Of a DNA stretch of 64,000 nt, positions 43,901 to 55,507 are shown one piece after another. Made by a program: the position numbers and the translations under genes. This DNA is from Linnemannia elongata (Eukaryota > Mortierellomycota > Mortierellomycetes > Mortierellales > Mortierellaceae), in contig JAXBDG010000012.1 of the NCBI GenBank assembly GCA_036320915.1, forward strand, positions 1,972,501-2,036,500, read 5' to 3'. The notes beneath the pieces were generated by a model, which had not been told where the DNA came from, did not search any database, and was given only the letters and a program-made list of their open reading frames with translations. How positions within the stretch are numbered: the first letter of the stretch is position 1; each line of letters opens with the position of its first letter.

Positions 43901-46556
43901 CCAAGTCGCGTTGGAGATCTTGTCGGAGGATGGGTTTACACGAAACGCCATTGGATTTGTGAAGAGTCTGGCAGTCGCCATTTTTGACGAACAGGACGGC
44001 AAGCCTATTGTGGAGTACTCGCCCATTCGAGACAAATCGAGTTGGAAGGCGGGATTCTTTGGTCATGGGGATGGCAAGAATCTGTTGCGCGAGACATGCC
44101 CTCTCAGTCGCACTGGCAACCAATACCGATTCATTCATCGATCTATCCTAGAGTATGCACTGGCACGAGCAGCATTTGAGCCGCGACAGCTAGGAGCGGA
44201 TGATCAAGACTCGGTGGAGCAACTGGATGTTCAATATGGAGACAATCGAGATGGCCCGTCCAAGTACACCTACTCAAGTTCCCCGCTGTTTCGAAAGAGT
44301 TTCGTACACGAACACTCGATCATCAACTTCCTGTCTGAACGCGTCCTGCAGAGTGTCCAGTTCAAGAATCAACTCCACAGGTTCATCGATCAGTCCAAAT
44401 CAGACGAACGGTTCGCTCACGCTGCCGCCAATGCCATTACTATCTTGGTTCGGGCCGGTGTACTATTTAATGGGGCCGATCTAAAGGGTGTTCGGATTCC
44501 AGGCGCAGATCTGAGCGGTGGACAGTTTGATTCGGCGCAGCTGCAAGGAGCGGATTTGAGAAAAATCAACCTTCGCAATATTTGGCTGCGTCAGGCTGAT
44601 TTGAGCAACGCGCAGATGGTGGAGGTCGATTTTGGCGAATGGCCGTTTCTCGAAGAGGTTTCCAGTGTGCATTCATGCGCGTACTCTCCAGATGGGAAGA
44701 CACTTGCTGTAGGCCTTGGGGATGGCACAATCAGCTTGTACGAGACCGCAACTTGGGAAAAGACACACACATTAAGCGGCCATACCTCTTCGGTTATGAG
44801 CGTGGTGTTTTCGCCAAGCGGCCAGCAGATTGCCTCGGGCAGTAACAACACGACGTTGCGGCTCTGGGACGCACAAACCGGTGCACCTGGTGCCATCCTA
44901 AGCGGCCATACGGATTCTGTTACGAGCGTGGTGTTTTCGCCAAGCGGCCAGCAGATTGCCTCGGGCAGTTACGACAACACGGTGCGGCTCTGGGACGCAC
45001 AAACCGGTGCACCTGGTGCCATCCTAAGCGGCCATACCTTTGCCGTTAGGAGCGTGGTGTTTTCACCAAGCGGCCAGCAGATTGCCTCGGGCAGTAATGA
45101 CACGACGTTGCGGCTCTGGGACGCACAAACCGGTGCACCTGGTGCCATCCTAAGCGGCCATACCAGGGAAGTGACGAGCGTGGTGTTTTCGCTAAGCGGC
45201 CAGCAGATTGCTTCGGGCAGTGGCGACAAGACGGTGCGGCTCTGGGACGCAAAAACCGGTGCACCTGGTGCCATCCTAAGAGGTCATACCTCCTCGGTTA
45301 GGAGCGTGGTGTTTTCGCCAAGCGGCCAGCAGATTGCCTCGGGCAGTTGGGACAACACGGTGCGGCTCTGGGACGCACAAACCGGTGCACCTGGTGCCAT
45401 CCTAAGCGGCCATACGGATGATGTTAGGAGCGTGGTGTTTTCACCAAGCGGCCAGCAGATTGCCTCGGGCAGTGAAGACAACACGGTGCGGCTCTGGGAC
45501 GCACAAACCGGTGCACCTGGTGCCATCCTAAGCGGCCATACGGATTATGTTAGGAGCGTGGTGTTTTCACCAAGCGGCCAGCAGATTGCCTCGGGCAGTG
45601 AAGACAACACGGTGCGGCTCTGGGACGCACAAATCGGTGCACCTGGTGTCATCCTAAGCGGCCATATCTCCTATGTTATGAGCGTGGTGTTTTCGCCAAG
45701 CGGCCAGCAGATTGCCTCAGGCAGTTGGGACAACACGGTGCGGCTCTGGGACGCACAAACCGGTGCACCTGGTGCCATCCTAAGCGGCCATACCTCCTCG
45801 GTTAGGAACGTGGTGTTTTCACCAAGCGGCCAGCAGATTGCCTCGGGCAGTGACGACAACACGGTGCGGCTTTGGGACGCACAAACCGGTGCACCTGGTG
45901 CCATCCTAAGCGGCCACACCTCCATTGTTATGAGCGTGGTGTTTTCACCAAGCGGCCAGCAGATTGCCTCGGGCAGTGACGACAACACGGTGCGGCTCTG
46001 GGACGCATCAACCGGTGCACCTGGTGCCATCCTAAGCGGCCACACCTCCATTGTTATGAGCGTGGTGTTTTCGCCAAGCGGCCAGCAGATTGCCTCGGGC
46101 AGTGTCGACAAGACGGTGCGGCTCTGGGACGCACAAACCGGTGCACCTGGTGCCATCCTAAGCGGCCACACCTCCATTGTTATGAGCGTGGTGTTTTCGC
46201 CAAGCGGCCAGCAGATTGCCTCGGGCAGTAAAGACAACACGGTGCGGCTCTGGGATGTGGAATCAGGTCGATGTTTGACTGTAGTCAAGGGTTTTCATGG
46301 AGCAACCGCAAGTATCGCCTGGAATGTAAATGGAAACGGCAGCTACTTAGCAACCGGATGTAGCGATAGCTCCGTTCGCCTGTGGCAGGTGATAGGAGAC
46401 CACCATCTTGTCAACCTGCGTTGGAGCTCTATGCATGATCAGCTTGTCGTGTCAAATACCAACATCTCAAAGGCGCAGGGCTTAAGCAGGATGAATATGA
46501 AACTCTTAGAACAGCGCGGCGCCGTGAACGACCCGATTTCGGAAGAAGTGCGCTAA
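40982..46556 (+). CDS. NACHT NLR-like protein with pentapeptide and WD40 repeats
   Basis: A STAND-type signalling NTPase built like fungal NLR incompatibility or immunity proteins. Three exons: 40982-41253, 41350-42725 and 42817-46556, total 1795 residues. Residues 1-90 are a basic helical region. Residues ~100-580 are a long helical, ARM-like segment that includes a glycine-rich hydrophobic patch (GVGGLASAIKGLNIAEF). The NACHT NTPase starts at ~665 with Walker A LLGDSGAGKSTF and Walker B LICDGYDEC (~739). Residues ~1100-1160 carry pentapeptide-like repeats (GADLKGV, GADLSGG, GADLRKI, QADLSNA). The C-terminal ~640 residues are one degenerate WD unit, twelve near-identical WD40 units and one more degenerate unit, enough for two seven-bladed propellers. 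The repeats would sense a ligand, the NACHT would oligomerise, and the N-terminus would signal. The ligand and cell-death role are unknown. Confidence 0.88.
44772..46283 (+). repeat. twelve tandem 126-bp WD40 units
   Basis: Exactly twelve units of 126 bases (42 codons), each starting at the CTA/TTA-AGC-GGC-CAT codons for LSGH. Long blocks are identical between units, such as those for VVFSPSGQQIASGS and RLWDAQTGAPGAIL. The last three units share HTSIVMS and are almost the same, which points to recent duplication or gene conversion. Confidence 0.95.
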
Positions 46557-47137
46557 ACGTGGTAGTGAGTAACCAATGTTAACAGCCTGAATAAATCCAA
46601 CAATAAACAACACTCATAGTTCGGACATGATTTTAAAAATGACAAATCCAACATACACACCTTTCCTTGAATGAATCCTTGCAATAACTGTCTGTTTGTG
46701 TGTCTGTGTATCCGTGAACCCGCATGCTGTGTTGCAGCTTCTACTATTTTTCTTTGTCTAAATTTTCTTCTCGCCTAATATCCCTGTTTTTTATTTTCTT
46801 TCTTTCTCTTGGAAAAGGATGAAAAGATAAAGGGCGGGCAGATATTCTCTTGGGGTAGGATGAAAAGAGAAAAAGCTAACAGATAGATACCTCGGTCCTC
46901 TTCATAAGTTAGCTCAATCGATCACCCTAATTCATGACAAAGAACTTATGAGAAAGGAAAAGGGTTTACTTTATAGTGATGAAAGAGCAGTTAAAGGAAG
47001 TGGATAGAAAGGTATCTATTTTTGCGTGTGTGTGAGAGAGTGAGAGTAGAGAAGTAGAGGAGAAACAGAAAAGTCTACAATGACTGCAGAGACAAAGGAA
47101 AGGAAGAATAAAAAAAAGGAAAAGCGAATCAATTGCC
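46557..47137. other. intergenic, 3' ends of convergent genes
   Basis: AT-rich, with AAAGGATGAAAAGA repeated twice near 46814-46870. No gene. The two neighbouring genes converge here. Confidence 0.5.
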
Positions 47138-47707
47138 CTAAAATGATGCCTTCTTGCTGTTCGTCTTCTTGCCTCGGGAGAGATGCTTCTTGGAAGTCGA
47201 AGAAGAAATCTTTCGATGTCTCTTCTTGCGCTTGCTACCCCCTTTCCCAGCAGCCTTCTTCATAGCCTTCTTGACAGCTTTCTTGCCAGCCTTTTCCGTC
47301 CTCATCTTGGTGACTTCAGGTCCAACCATGGGCTCTTGGAGGATATGTAGATTCGCAGGCGCTGCAACAATCTCGCCAGAACGGAAGGAATTGAACTCCG
47401 TCGCTCGATGTTCGATATCGAGACGGGATGGATATCCCCATCAACGCTTCGCCAACCTCGGCAACCCCGACCTCGACGAAGTGACGACTTTGTTGCTCTT
47501 GCGATTGCTGTTGCTCTTGTGATGGTGGTGGTGGTGGCCGTTGGCGGTGCGGTGTCGACGAGATGAATGGCGCTTGTCAAGACGGGCGACGAGACCTTGT
47601 GCGACCTTCATAGACTCGAAACATTCTTCAGGGGCAATGATTTCTTGGGCCAGGACTGTTGCGGCGAAGAGGATGACTAGACTGAAGGAGAGGGTAGCTA
47701 GACGCAT
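47138..47707 (-). pseudogene. secreted His/Lys-rich protein gene with in-frame TGA
   Basis: The ATG at 47707 opens a signal peptide (MRLATLSFSLVILFAATVLA) and a mature part with Kex2-like sites (RLDKR, RLAKR) and six consecutive histidines. The frame stops at TGA, 47443-47441, after 88 residues. The same frame then continues without a break for another 100 codons to TAG at 47138: WGYPSRLDIEHRATEF, a hydrophobic VAAPANLHIL, and a very lysine-rich tail (KKAVKKAMKKAAGKGG). No convincing GT-AG intron can remove the TGA. Options are a genuine 88-residue protein with a decayed 3' half, stop-codon readthrough, a sequencing error, or a recent nonsense mutation. No family is recognised. The basic tail resembles a cationic secreted peptide, but function is unknown. 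Confidence 0.55.
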
Positions 47708-48419
47708 TTTTTGAGGTTATATGTATGTGAGAGAGTTGATGAGAGCAGAAAGAAAACGGGAGAGAGTGCGGAAGAGGGTGAGGAAAGAGTGGGTTGAGGG
47801 AAAGAGCGAATGGGGAGTGAATAGAAGAAGAGGGCGGATGATTGAAAAGAGAACGAGAAGATAAATGAGAAATAAAGTGGTACAAGTGAGGTGTGAGTAA
47901 GTGTATGTCTGTATCTGTATCTGTGGATGGGATTCCAATCGCCTGGAGAAAAGACGAAGAAATGATGATCCATTAGGACATATCGCGATGCGTTGGACTA
48001 CTCCTGCAGATGAAAGGAAGGAGAGGAGATGCCAATAAACACTTATTCGCATCTTCGCTTTCTAGGCTGCCGAAATGGGGCTGTCGAACACTGTTAATGT
48101 GAGACGTTACGGGAAGAGTGTCCGTTGATGCCAGGTGGAATCTGAACCAACATGTTCGGTGTGGGCGAGGGAGGTGATCAAGGTGATCAAGGTGATCAAT
48201 GATCTATGAGACAAACAAGCACACCCCTGGATATGATCTGTTCATGTTATCATTTAGTTACATATCCATCATCAATCGCTGTTTTACTGTGAAGATACAT
48301 CGACGTTGAAAATCAGTGCCTTGCAGTTGATGCGTCCCTCCTCCACCTCCTGTCAGCCGCTCAGGTCAAATGCCATACACATGGGTTCACATATCTCCTT
48401 TTGTTGCTTGCCCCACCGT
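47708..48419. other. intergenic, upstream of secreted-protein gene
   Basis: AG-rich near the minus-strand start, then unassigned sequence with a short triplicated GGTGATCAA near 48173-48199. No gene is seen. Confidence 0.5.
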
Positions 48420-49243
48420 TCCTTGCAGTGCACGTGACGAAGTCGATTGCTTTCGGCCTTCTGACACTCTGAACCCCCGGAAGAGAATACCAGGACAGGT
48501 CACTTCAAGGCTCATCCCGCCCTGAGACGAGCCTTGGATAATGACGGACCTCTCGACCTGGTAGATGGTCTAGCGGACCGGATAAACGAGATCTCTATCA
48601 ATGAGTCTGAGAACGGCACCTTCGAGCTAGCCAGTACCCGTGCGTTTCGACAGGCGATGTTCTCTGAGTCCTACCGCCCCCCAACCCCAGCACCACATCA
48701 CCCACCCATGGTTGCGCCGCCCCCACCACTCACTGCCACCTTCTGGTCATCCTTCTGGAAGAACAAGATCACACACAACGCGCGTAATGTCTGATGGCGG
48801 CTCTTGATCAACAAACGTCCCTCTGGTCTTCACCTTCACTCCATCATTCTTGATATGGTCGAGCCCCTTTGCCGTGTCTGTGGAACGAATCTAAAGACAA
48901 GCCAACACCTCCTTTTCAGCTGCCCAAAAAAGTTGGAAGTGTGGCAAGGCGCACTGTCGAAGTATGTGGAGGAACGAGCCTGGACCGCGGACTTCATCTG
49001 CAGCCTCTTTATGACATCCCCATCTTCATTTTGATCGGCACCATCCTTGCCTCCGTCTGGAGGTACCTCCATGCCTTTGTCCGCGAAGATCAAGACTTTG
49101 AACCACGCATGGTCCTTGCCGCTGTGGATTTGGCCATCACCCAAGTTCGCGCTCAGTTGGCTGAGAAGAAGCGCCAGAATGAGGAGCGTGAACCCCCACC
49201 CTCAGTCGGCCACCCCCCTGTCAACAACAACTTCCCCACCTAA
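48420..49243 (+). mobile_element. LINE-type reverse transcriptase 3' relic
   Basis: The reading frame 48534-49034 gives FWSSFWKNKITHNARNV, then after a TGA at 48792 WRLLINKRPSGLHLHS and a C-x2-C...H...C block (LCRVCGTNLKTSQHLLFSCP). This is the zinc-binding region found at the C-terminus of non-LTR reverse transcriptases. The frame shifts near 49000 into LIGTILASVWRYLHAFVRED and ends at TAA, 49241. The polymerase core is absent. The TGA and the shift show that the copy is dead; 5' truncation is typical of LINEs. The left edge is approximate. Confidence 0.75.
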
Positions 49244-49802
49244 CCTGTGATTTATTTCTTATCTTTCTGTACTTATTTTGCCTGGTCTTTCCTGTTTTCT
49301 GTGCAAGGTGCAAAATGCTGACTGACGGATACATCCGTGTCCATGGGACCATGGACTCGCCATCACGGTCATCCTTTCTGCTTTTCCTTTTTATTCTTCA
49401 TGTGAGTTGGTCAATCGGGGTTATCTTTTTTCTCTCACCCTTTCCCCCCCCCCCATCACCTTTTTGGTATTCTCCTTGGCTCAAAAGGTGTCTGCCGCAC
49501 TGCTTGACGAATCCGAGCTGTAGGTTTTTTTTACAACCACTGACAGGTTCTTATTGTCAACATTTAATTACAATAAAAAAAAATACGAACAGGCGGGAAA
49601 CGCACCATCTGTGACAAGAGAATAATGTTCCTTCTACGCGTCTACAAAAAAAAAAAAAAAATAAGATGATCAAAGTATCTCTCCTGACAAGAACAAAAAA
49701 AAAAAAAAGATAGCTACTAGTAATAGAACATGCCTCCGTGATCAAATCCGGACAAATGGATTGTCGATTTCAACTATTGAGTTTCAAAAATTCAAGGAAT
49801 CT
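49244..49802. other. LINE 3' flank and A/T runs
   Basis: A-runs at about 49575, 49646 and 49694, one of which may mark the LINE tail. No gene is seen. Confidence 0.4.
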
Positions 49803-50960
49803 TCAACGTTGTTCGTTAACCGAGTGTGTGCCCGTATCCTCTCCCACCTTCGGTTGACGTCTACTGTTTGGTCGTGCGAATGATTTTCTTATCGAGATTC
49901 GTAATGTTGTCAACCCCCCGGCGGTACGTTGCTTAGCTTTGGCCAAAATTGACAAACTGATGTTATCAAGATCCTCTGCATCGATATTGTCCAGGCATTT
50001 TGCTAAAATGAAGAAAAAAAAAAGAAAACAACGAGAAATGCGCATAGAGCATGTGCGGGGAAAATGAATCCTTTACCAACTAAAAAAACACCCGCTCAAT
50101 CGTATCTCACACCCTTCAGGTTCGTTAGTTGATGAAAAGAAATACAAGGACAGTTTCGCTTTTCTATTCTCCCCCTCCCACGCGAAAATGCAGCATTTCT
50201 GATGCATCTAAGGGGTGTGGGGTCTTCCGCGACCAAACAATCCAGATCTCTCAGCCATCTGTCACCGTCGACTTCTTTGAACAAGTATTCCTGATTTATC
50301 AGAAGCAGCACGCATGCCATATTTTGGCGTGAGCTGCTTGAAGGAAATGGCAAAGGTTGCAAACCCAGCTACAAAGGCGTTCCATGGCGTTATTGAAAGA
50401 TAAGTATCTCAAGGATAACAAAAAAAAATGGAAATTTGAGGGCGATACTAGGAACGACGTAAAAACTCGAGCAAGAAGCAGAGAAGTCACAGAGCGAGGC
50501 CACAATGCAGACTGTTATCAATGTACACCGCACGGCAACGAGAGAGTCGTGCAGTCGGCAGAGAAGTAGGTCAATGGTCATCTCGAGAAGAATTGACAGC
50601 TCCGTCTCTTTAGGTAATTGGTGCTTTGACTCCATTAGCAATTTTTCTTGCATCGCAAGCGAGCCCCAAATTGTGAGGAGGTCGATTGTAAGACTCATGT
50701 ACTCATGTTCTATTATGAAAAAATAGACGATGAAATCATCTCGGTCAGGCTGCTTGTAGGACTTCTTCAGTGTCCTCATCATCGTCCCTGTCATCACTGT
50801 CGTCAACAGCATTATCAAGTCTGAAGTTGCGGAAGCGATCGACTATTGTTTCCAGGTAGACACGATATTGACAAGGATTGGAGACGGTGGAGATTCTCTT
50901 TTGAAAAAAAAAGTCGTGAGTGTTCTCCAAAAGAAGGGGAAGAGATATCTTCATGTTCAT
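49803..50960 (-). other. weak multi-exon gene candidate or relic
   Basis: Four minus-strand blocks look protein-like: 50960-50745 (NPCQYRVYLETIVDRFRNF and an acidic DDSDDRDDDEDTEE run), about 50715-50480 (LAMQEKLLMESKHQLPKETE), about 50340-50150 (EYLFKEVDGDRWLRDLDCLV), and 49998-49803 (AKCLDNIDAEDLDNISLSIL) after a TTTTAG acceptor. I could not find matching donor/acceptor pairs for all junctions. No family is recognised. It may be a damaged gene. Confidence 0.25.
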
Positions 50961-52501
50961 TGTTGCTCGAAAATAAATATAAAATAAAATAAAAAAATAA
51001 AAATGCAGAAAAAGCCTAGGTGAGAGTGCATCGTGTGGAGGAGGAGGAATTGTTCTTGTTTGTTCTCCTATAACACAAAACCGGCGACCAAAATGGAGCG
51101 TCTCCTACCCCACACATGAGTCTCAAACCAACTACGTGAAGAAATTGATCTATCGTGCGTCCATGAATATTCCATAAACACTCTGCTTTTTTTACATATT
51201 TTATTATGGGTAAACAGTAGCAGTGGCATTACTTAACCGTATCCCTGCAGCTCCAATGAAGCGCCTATTATACCCCAGTCCGAATAACAAGAACCCCATT
51301 GGCAATAGACCGGCCCAAATACGAAACAAGGGGAAAAAAAAATAATAAAAAACGCAGCTGTCTAGGGCAAGTTCAATCCCTTGACATGTCGTTTACCTCA
51401 CCCGAATGGATCGCCACTTAAAAAGGATAAGGCGACGTTAATGTTCAGTACGTTCTACCTCATCCGGTGCAACCTGGACTTGGCCAAACGTCCAGTAGCT
51501 ATTTCAGAGATCTGGCACAGGACATTGTGGTATTTGGGGAAGTCGCAAAACCTTTGAAATCCATGAGATTGATCGTCGTCCATGACATCCCCGCGCCTGG
51601 AGGGGGCGCCTGGTGCAGGATGGGAGGGCGATTAACTCGGCCACTCTATAACCATGACGTATTTTTGCTGTTGATGACAGACTCGGCTCCACGACGATAT
51701 TCATAAGATTCTGCATCATTGGTGGCACAAAAGAATGACCTGACATCCGATAAGGCCATCTCCTTTACAGATCAAACTTCCTTCTTAGCTCCAGAAAAAA
51801 AAAAATGTTGGTGGTGCCGATTTGATTAACAGTTCTCGCCTAATGTTTTTTGTTTTGTTGCATGCTGGCCAATAACGTCGACTGGTCGACGAAAAAAAGT
51901 TGGGTTGACCCATCTTGTCCCTGCTTTCAGCTTCCAGGCAGACTCCTTTTATGTCTGCCAGTTACTCCTGGTATCCTCCCGCTGTTTTATGCTTGTCCTA
52001 TGTTCCATCCCATTGCTGTCATGCCCTCATAGCTGCGAAAAAGGCGATCACTTTTTTTTTGTAACATGTCTGTCCTGGTCTCTCTCCATCTAGGGAGGGT
52101 GCTCGTATACCTAGTCCTGCAAAGGTTGTGTTCGACAGCTTGTGCTCTTTCCCTTCATGTATGTTACGTACAATCAGCATACCAGAGTTACCTTCCTCGT
52201 GGTCGTCTAAAGGTATTTATGACCCATTTAGTCCTTGTCTGCCTCGATTTTTGACTTCCTATATTGTGTTTCCTGTCCAGAAATCCTGAAATACCGACTT
52301 CCCTGTAAGAGTTGTCCTGGCAATGCAACTTCCCCAACCACACAAATACTCGACTTTAAGAGAAAAGGGAAAAGCAAGCGTGTGTATGAGAGAGAAAGAG
52401 TTGTTGTGAAGAAAAACAAAATACTTTATAAGATTCCCTTGTATGTTAGTTGGTGGGAAGGGGTAGTTGGAAAACGATTACAAAGAAGACAACGAAGCCC
52501 C
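50961..52501. other. intergenic region
   Basis: No gene supported. A 16-base near-palindrome CGTCGACTGGTCGACG lies at about 51878-51893. The rest is AT-rich with short A runs. Confidence 0.5.
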
Positions 52502-52867
52502 TCATGCGTCGTAGATGGCCTCGTAGAGAGAGACGACAGCAAAGATCTCAAATACGACAGCACCAGCCAGGGTGACTATTACAAGTGGAACCAAAAGAAA
52601 AAAAAACGTGGTTAATGTCGAGTCCATGAGAGCCAAGACGATCTTGCTTCCTGATAAAACTATTACAGGTTCCCGCCTCGGTATCGACGGGTCGGTTCAA
52701 GTGCTTACCTGTACGAACAGAGATCCGAGATGCCAGCATTCTGCCTCCGATGACGGCTACTCCTGTACAGAGCGAGTGTCCAAAGACACCTCCGATTGAG
52801 ACCCAGACCATGTTCTATGTGAATAAGATTGAATCATAATGAGTTAAAAGGCGAAGAGGGTGATGAG

Positions 52868-52899
<32 letters not shown>

Positions 52900-54838
52900 A
52901 ATCAATAGGGAAAAGTGGGCGATGAGAGCGTTGTCTGGGAGGGAAGAAGGGAAAAAGAGAGATAACGGAAAATAAAAAGGGCTGAATGGCCTGATAAGAA
53001 TAGAGAGAGAGAGAGAGAGAGAAGGGGAAGAAGGGAGAATGACAACAGCAGCGACAACAACACCAATAATAAAAATAAATTGAGCCCATCTCTCTTTCTT
53101 TCAAGGCTGTCTGTTGTCGTGGCAGTGAAGAAGGCGATTTGTTGGACAGATCAAACGAACGAACGAACGACGAGCAACCGCACGCTATTCCCCGGATGGA
53201 CATGCCAACAATAATAATAAGGGGTGTTGTCGCAGTGTGTTATGTGTGTTTGGTATGTATACATATGTGTGTGTGTGTGGGGTAAACAGCTGTGAACACA
53301 AAAATAACCCAAGGAGAAGGCAAGAGCACTCAAAAAAGTGAGGCTGGTCAGGGGTAAAAACTGCAAAAAGATGAAAAAGAACAATGAAATCAACTTACAT
53401 GTGCTGCCGCCAGGGCAATCGTCGCAATCTGAGATCTGTCACCCCACTCAGCCAAGAAGGTCATCACAAAAGTCTGGACAAACACAGGAGAGAACAAGAG
53501 CTGGAAGAGGTTGACAAGTCCCGAGACTTCCTTCTTCTTGCTGTGAGGAATAGAGCCACCACCGACAAGGCCGCTCTTGTCCTGAGAGTTTTCGTCCATG
53601 TTGGCTTCAGCGTCGGCAGCGGATCCAGCCTCTGCCCTCTGAAGCATCTCCAGATCTTCCTTGTCCTGCAACTCCTGGGTGACCTCCTCGAGTTCATGCT
53701 TGGCATCCTCCTCGGTCATGTGGTATCCATCGTAGAACATGCGAATTCCAAAGCAGAAGAAGAGAATGGCAGCGAGGTAGTTGGTGTAAGTCCTGGGGAT
53801 CAAGTTGGGGACTGCGTGACCAAAGGCGGCTGAGAGGAAGGTCATGACGGCGAGGGCAGAGATGGCTGCAGAGAAGACGAGGAAACGGGGGTGCTTCATC
53901 GCCATGATGGCGGCGATCAGGAAGGTCTTGTCGCCAATCTCGGAGACAACGATCATGGCGAGGGAGAGGAAGAAGGACTTGCTCTCCTCCGAACTGACCT
54001 CGATCCCGCCAACAGTCTCTGGGTCCGAAGACGGTGGTGTATCCAAATAGTTGTTGAACTCGTCGACGTTCTTGTCATCAGTCATGGTGCGGTATGTTCC
54101 CTCTGCATCCTCAAAGTCGCTTCCCAGATCGACCGGGTACTATTTTTTTTCACATAAATTGGTGGCAGTTCGAGGTGTGAAGGGTTAGAGTCCAGTTAAG
54201 TCAGGGCAATGAACAAAGGTCCAGTCTCTTTAGCCATTGAATAAAGTCTTGTTGCCTCTCACTGGTTGTAGTTTGATAAGTTTTTTTTTGTATTTATGGC
54301 AGGTTCGGAAAAGTAGAAAATACAGGAGAGGTATCCAGGTTCGGACAAAAATAAACGGTGCTGTCGGAGTCGACCAGATTGTCCGAAGCAGTTGGCAAAG
54401 AGAGAGAAAGAAACTCACTCGAACAACAACGACAACAGCAACAACGAACATACACCAAAGAGAGTACAAAGCCATCTCCCTCATGGGATCACAAGATGAA
54501 AATACAAGAAGTAACTGCTTTTGCCTTTTGGTCCACAGACACTAATCGACTCGACACATAACGCCACCACTCTTAATCCACCTGCACACCTTGAACCATA
54601 CGCAATACACACAGACAGCAAAGAAGCCTCTCCTTGTACCCCCACAGTCTCATCCTGTATCCACTTGATTCAGAATGAGATGAAAGAGTACCGATGCAGA
54701 TGATGGACTTACTCTCTCAATGTCCTCTCCTGGCTGGGCAAGGGCAACAGCGTCGACGGTGTGGCGGGTAGAGATGGCGAGACAGGCAGCCAGGGTGATG
54801 GCGATGACGACGGCCAATCTAATTCTAAATCGAGCCAT
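52502..54838 (-). CDS. GDT1: GDT1-family Golgi Mn2+/Ca2+ transporter
   Basis: A UPF0016 (TMEM165/Gdt1) cation:proton exchanger that loads Mn2+ and Ca2+ into the Golgi for glycosylation. Four exons on the minus strand: 54838-54713, 54139-53399, 52814-52709 and 52575-52502, total 348 residues. The first exon is a signal peptide (MARFRIRLAVVIAITLAACL) ending in the GEDIER linker. The two family signatures are present: EIGDKT (~residue 109) and EWGDRSQIA (~279), each in a hydrophobic three-helix block. The blocks are linked by an acidic, probably disordered loop (EEVTQELQDKEDLEML). The C-terminus ends FEIFAVVSLYEAIYDA. Intron 3 (53398-52815, 584 nt) holds a run of 31 A/T pairs. Introns 1 and 3 are long for this locus. 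The assignment is secure; the organelle is inferred from yeast. Confidence 0.93.
52868..52898. repeat. poly-A/T tract (31) in GDT1 intron 3
   Basis: 31 consecutive A on the plus strand, i.e. T on the gene's sense strand, about 55 bases before the acceptor of intron 3; it may act as an extended polypyrimidine tract. Confidence 0.85.
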
Positions 54839-55473
54839 TGAAGTTATTTGTCGTTATTCGATGTTCTTGTTTTGCTTGTTGCTGTTGTTGTTGTTGTTGT
54901 TGTTGAGAAGGGAGTTGCAGTTATTGATGAGTCGTTGCTGTGATAGTCCTGCGAGAGACGAATAAGGTGTCCTGCAGAAGAGCGATAGATGGTCGTAATC
55001 GAAAGGGAAAGAGAGAGATAACGATAATGAGGAGTGGAAGTAGAAGAGGAAAAGAAGAGAAGTGTGAGTGGGAAGGGAATCAAACAAAATAGCAAAAAAA
55101 AAGGGACGAGAGTGGGGAAAATGTAAAAAAAGAAGGGACTGAACCTTAGATATGGGATTGCCCTCTCTAATCGATTAAGTATCTGTAATTGACCATTGAG
55201 AATAGCGTTATACTTAAATTCACGTGCAGCTTTCTTTAACCGGATCATTCTATTCTTTGTTTCTCCATCGGTCGGGGCTGTACTGTTGCACTGTTCCTGT
55301 TCATCAAAAAGATGTTGGGCTGAAGAGGTGCAGCTAGGCGGAGGTCGTTCGATCAGGGTCCCCTTCTCTCTTTCTTCTTTTTCGAACGAACCTTCTTCCG
55401 CTCTCGCTCTCTTTTCTTATTATTCCTGCAATTCAAATCTTGTTTCAAGAAAATATATTCTCGTGCAAAAATG

Positions 55474-55507
<34 letters not shown>

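Noticed and set aside
44772..46283. Regular repeats as a CRISPR array
   Set aside because: The 126-bp units are contiguous coding WD40 repeats with no spacers.
44969..46288. Minus-strand ORFs with repeated ICWPLGENTT units
   Set aside because: Antisense reading of the WD40 array; the periodicity comes from the sense repeats.
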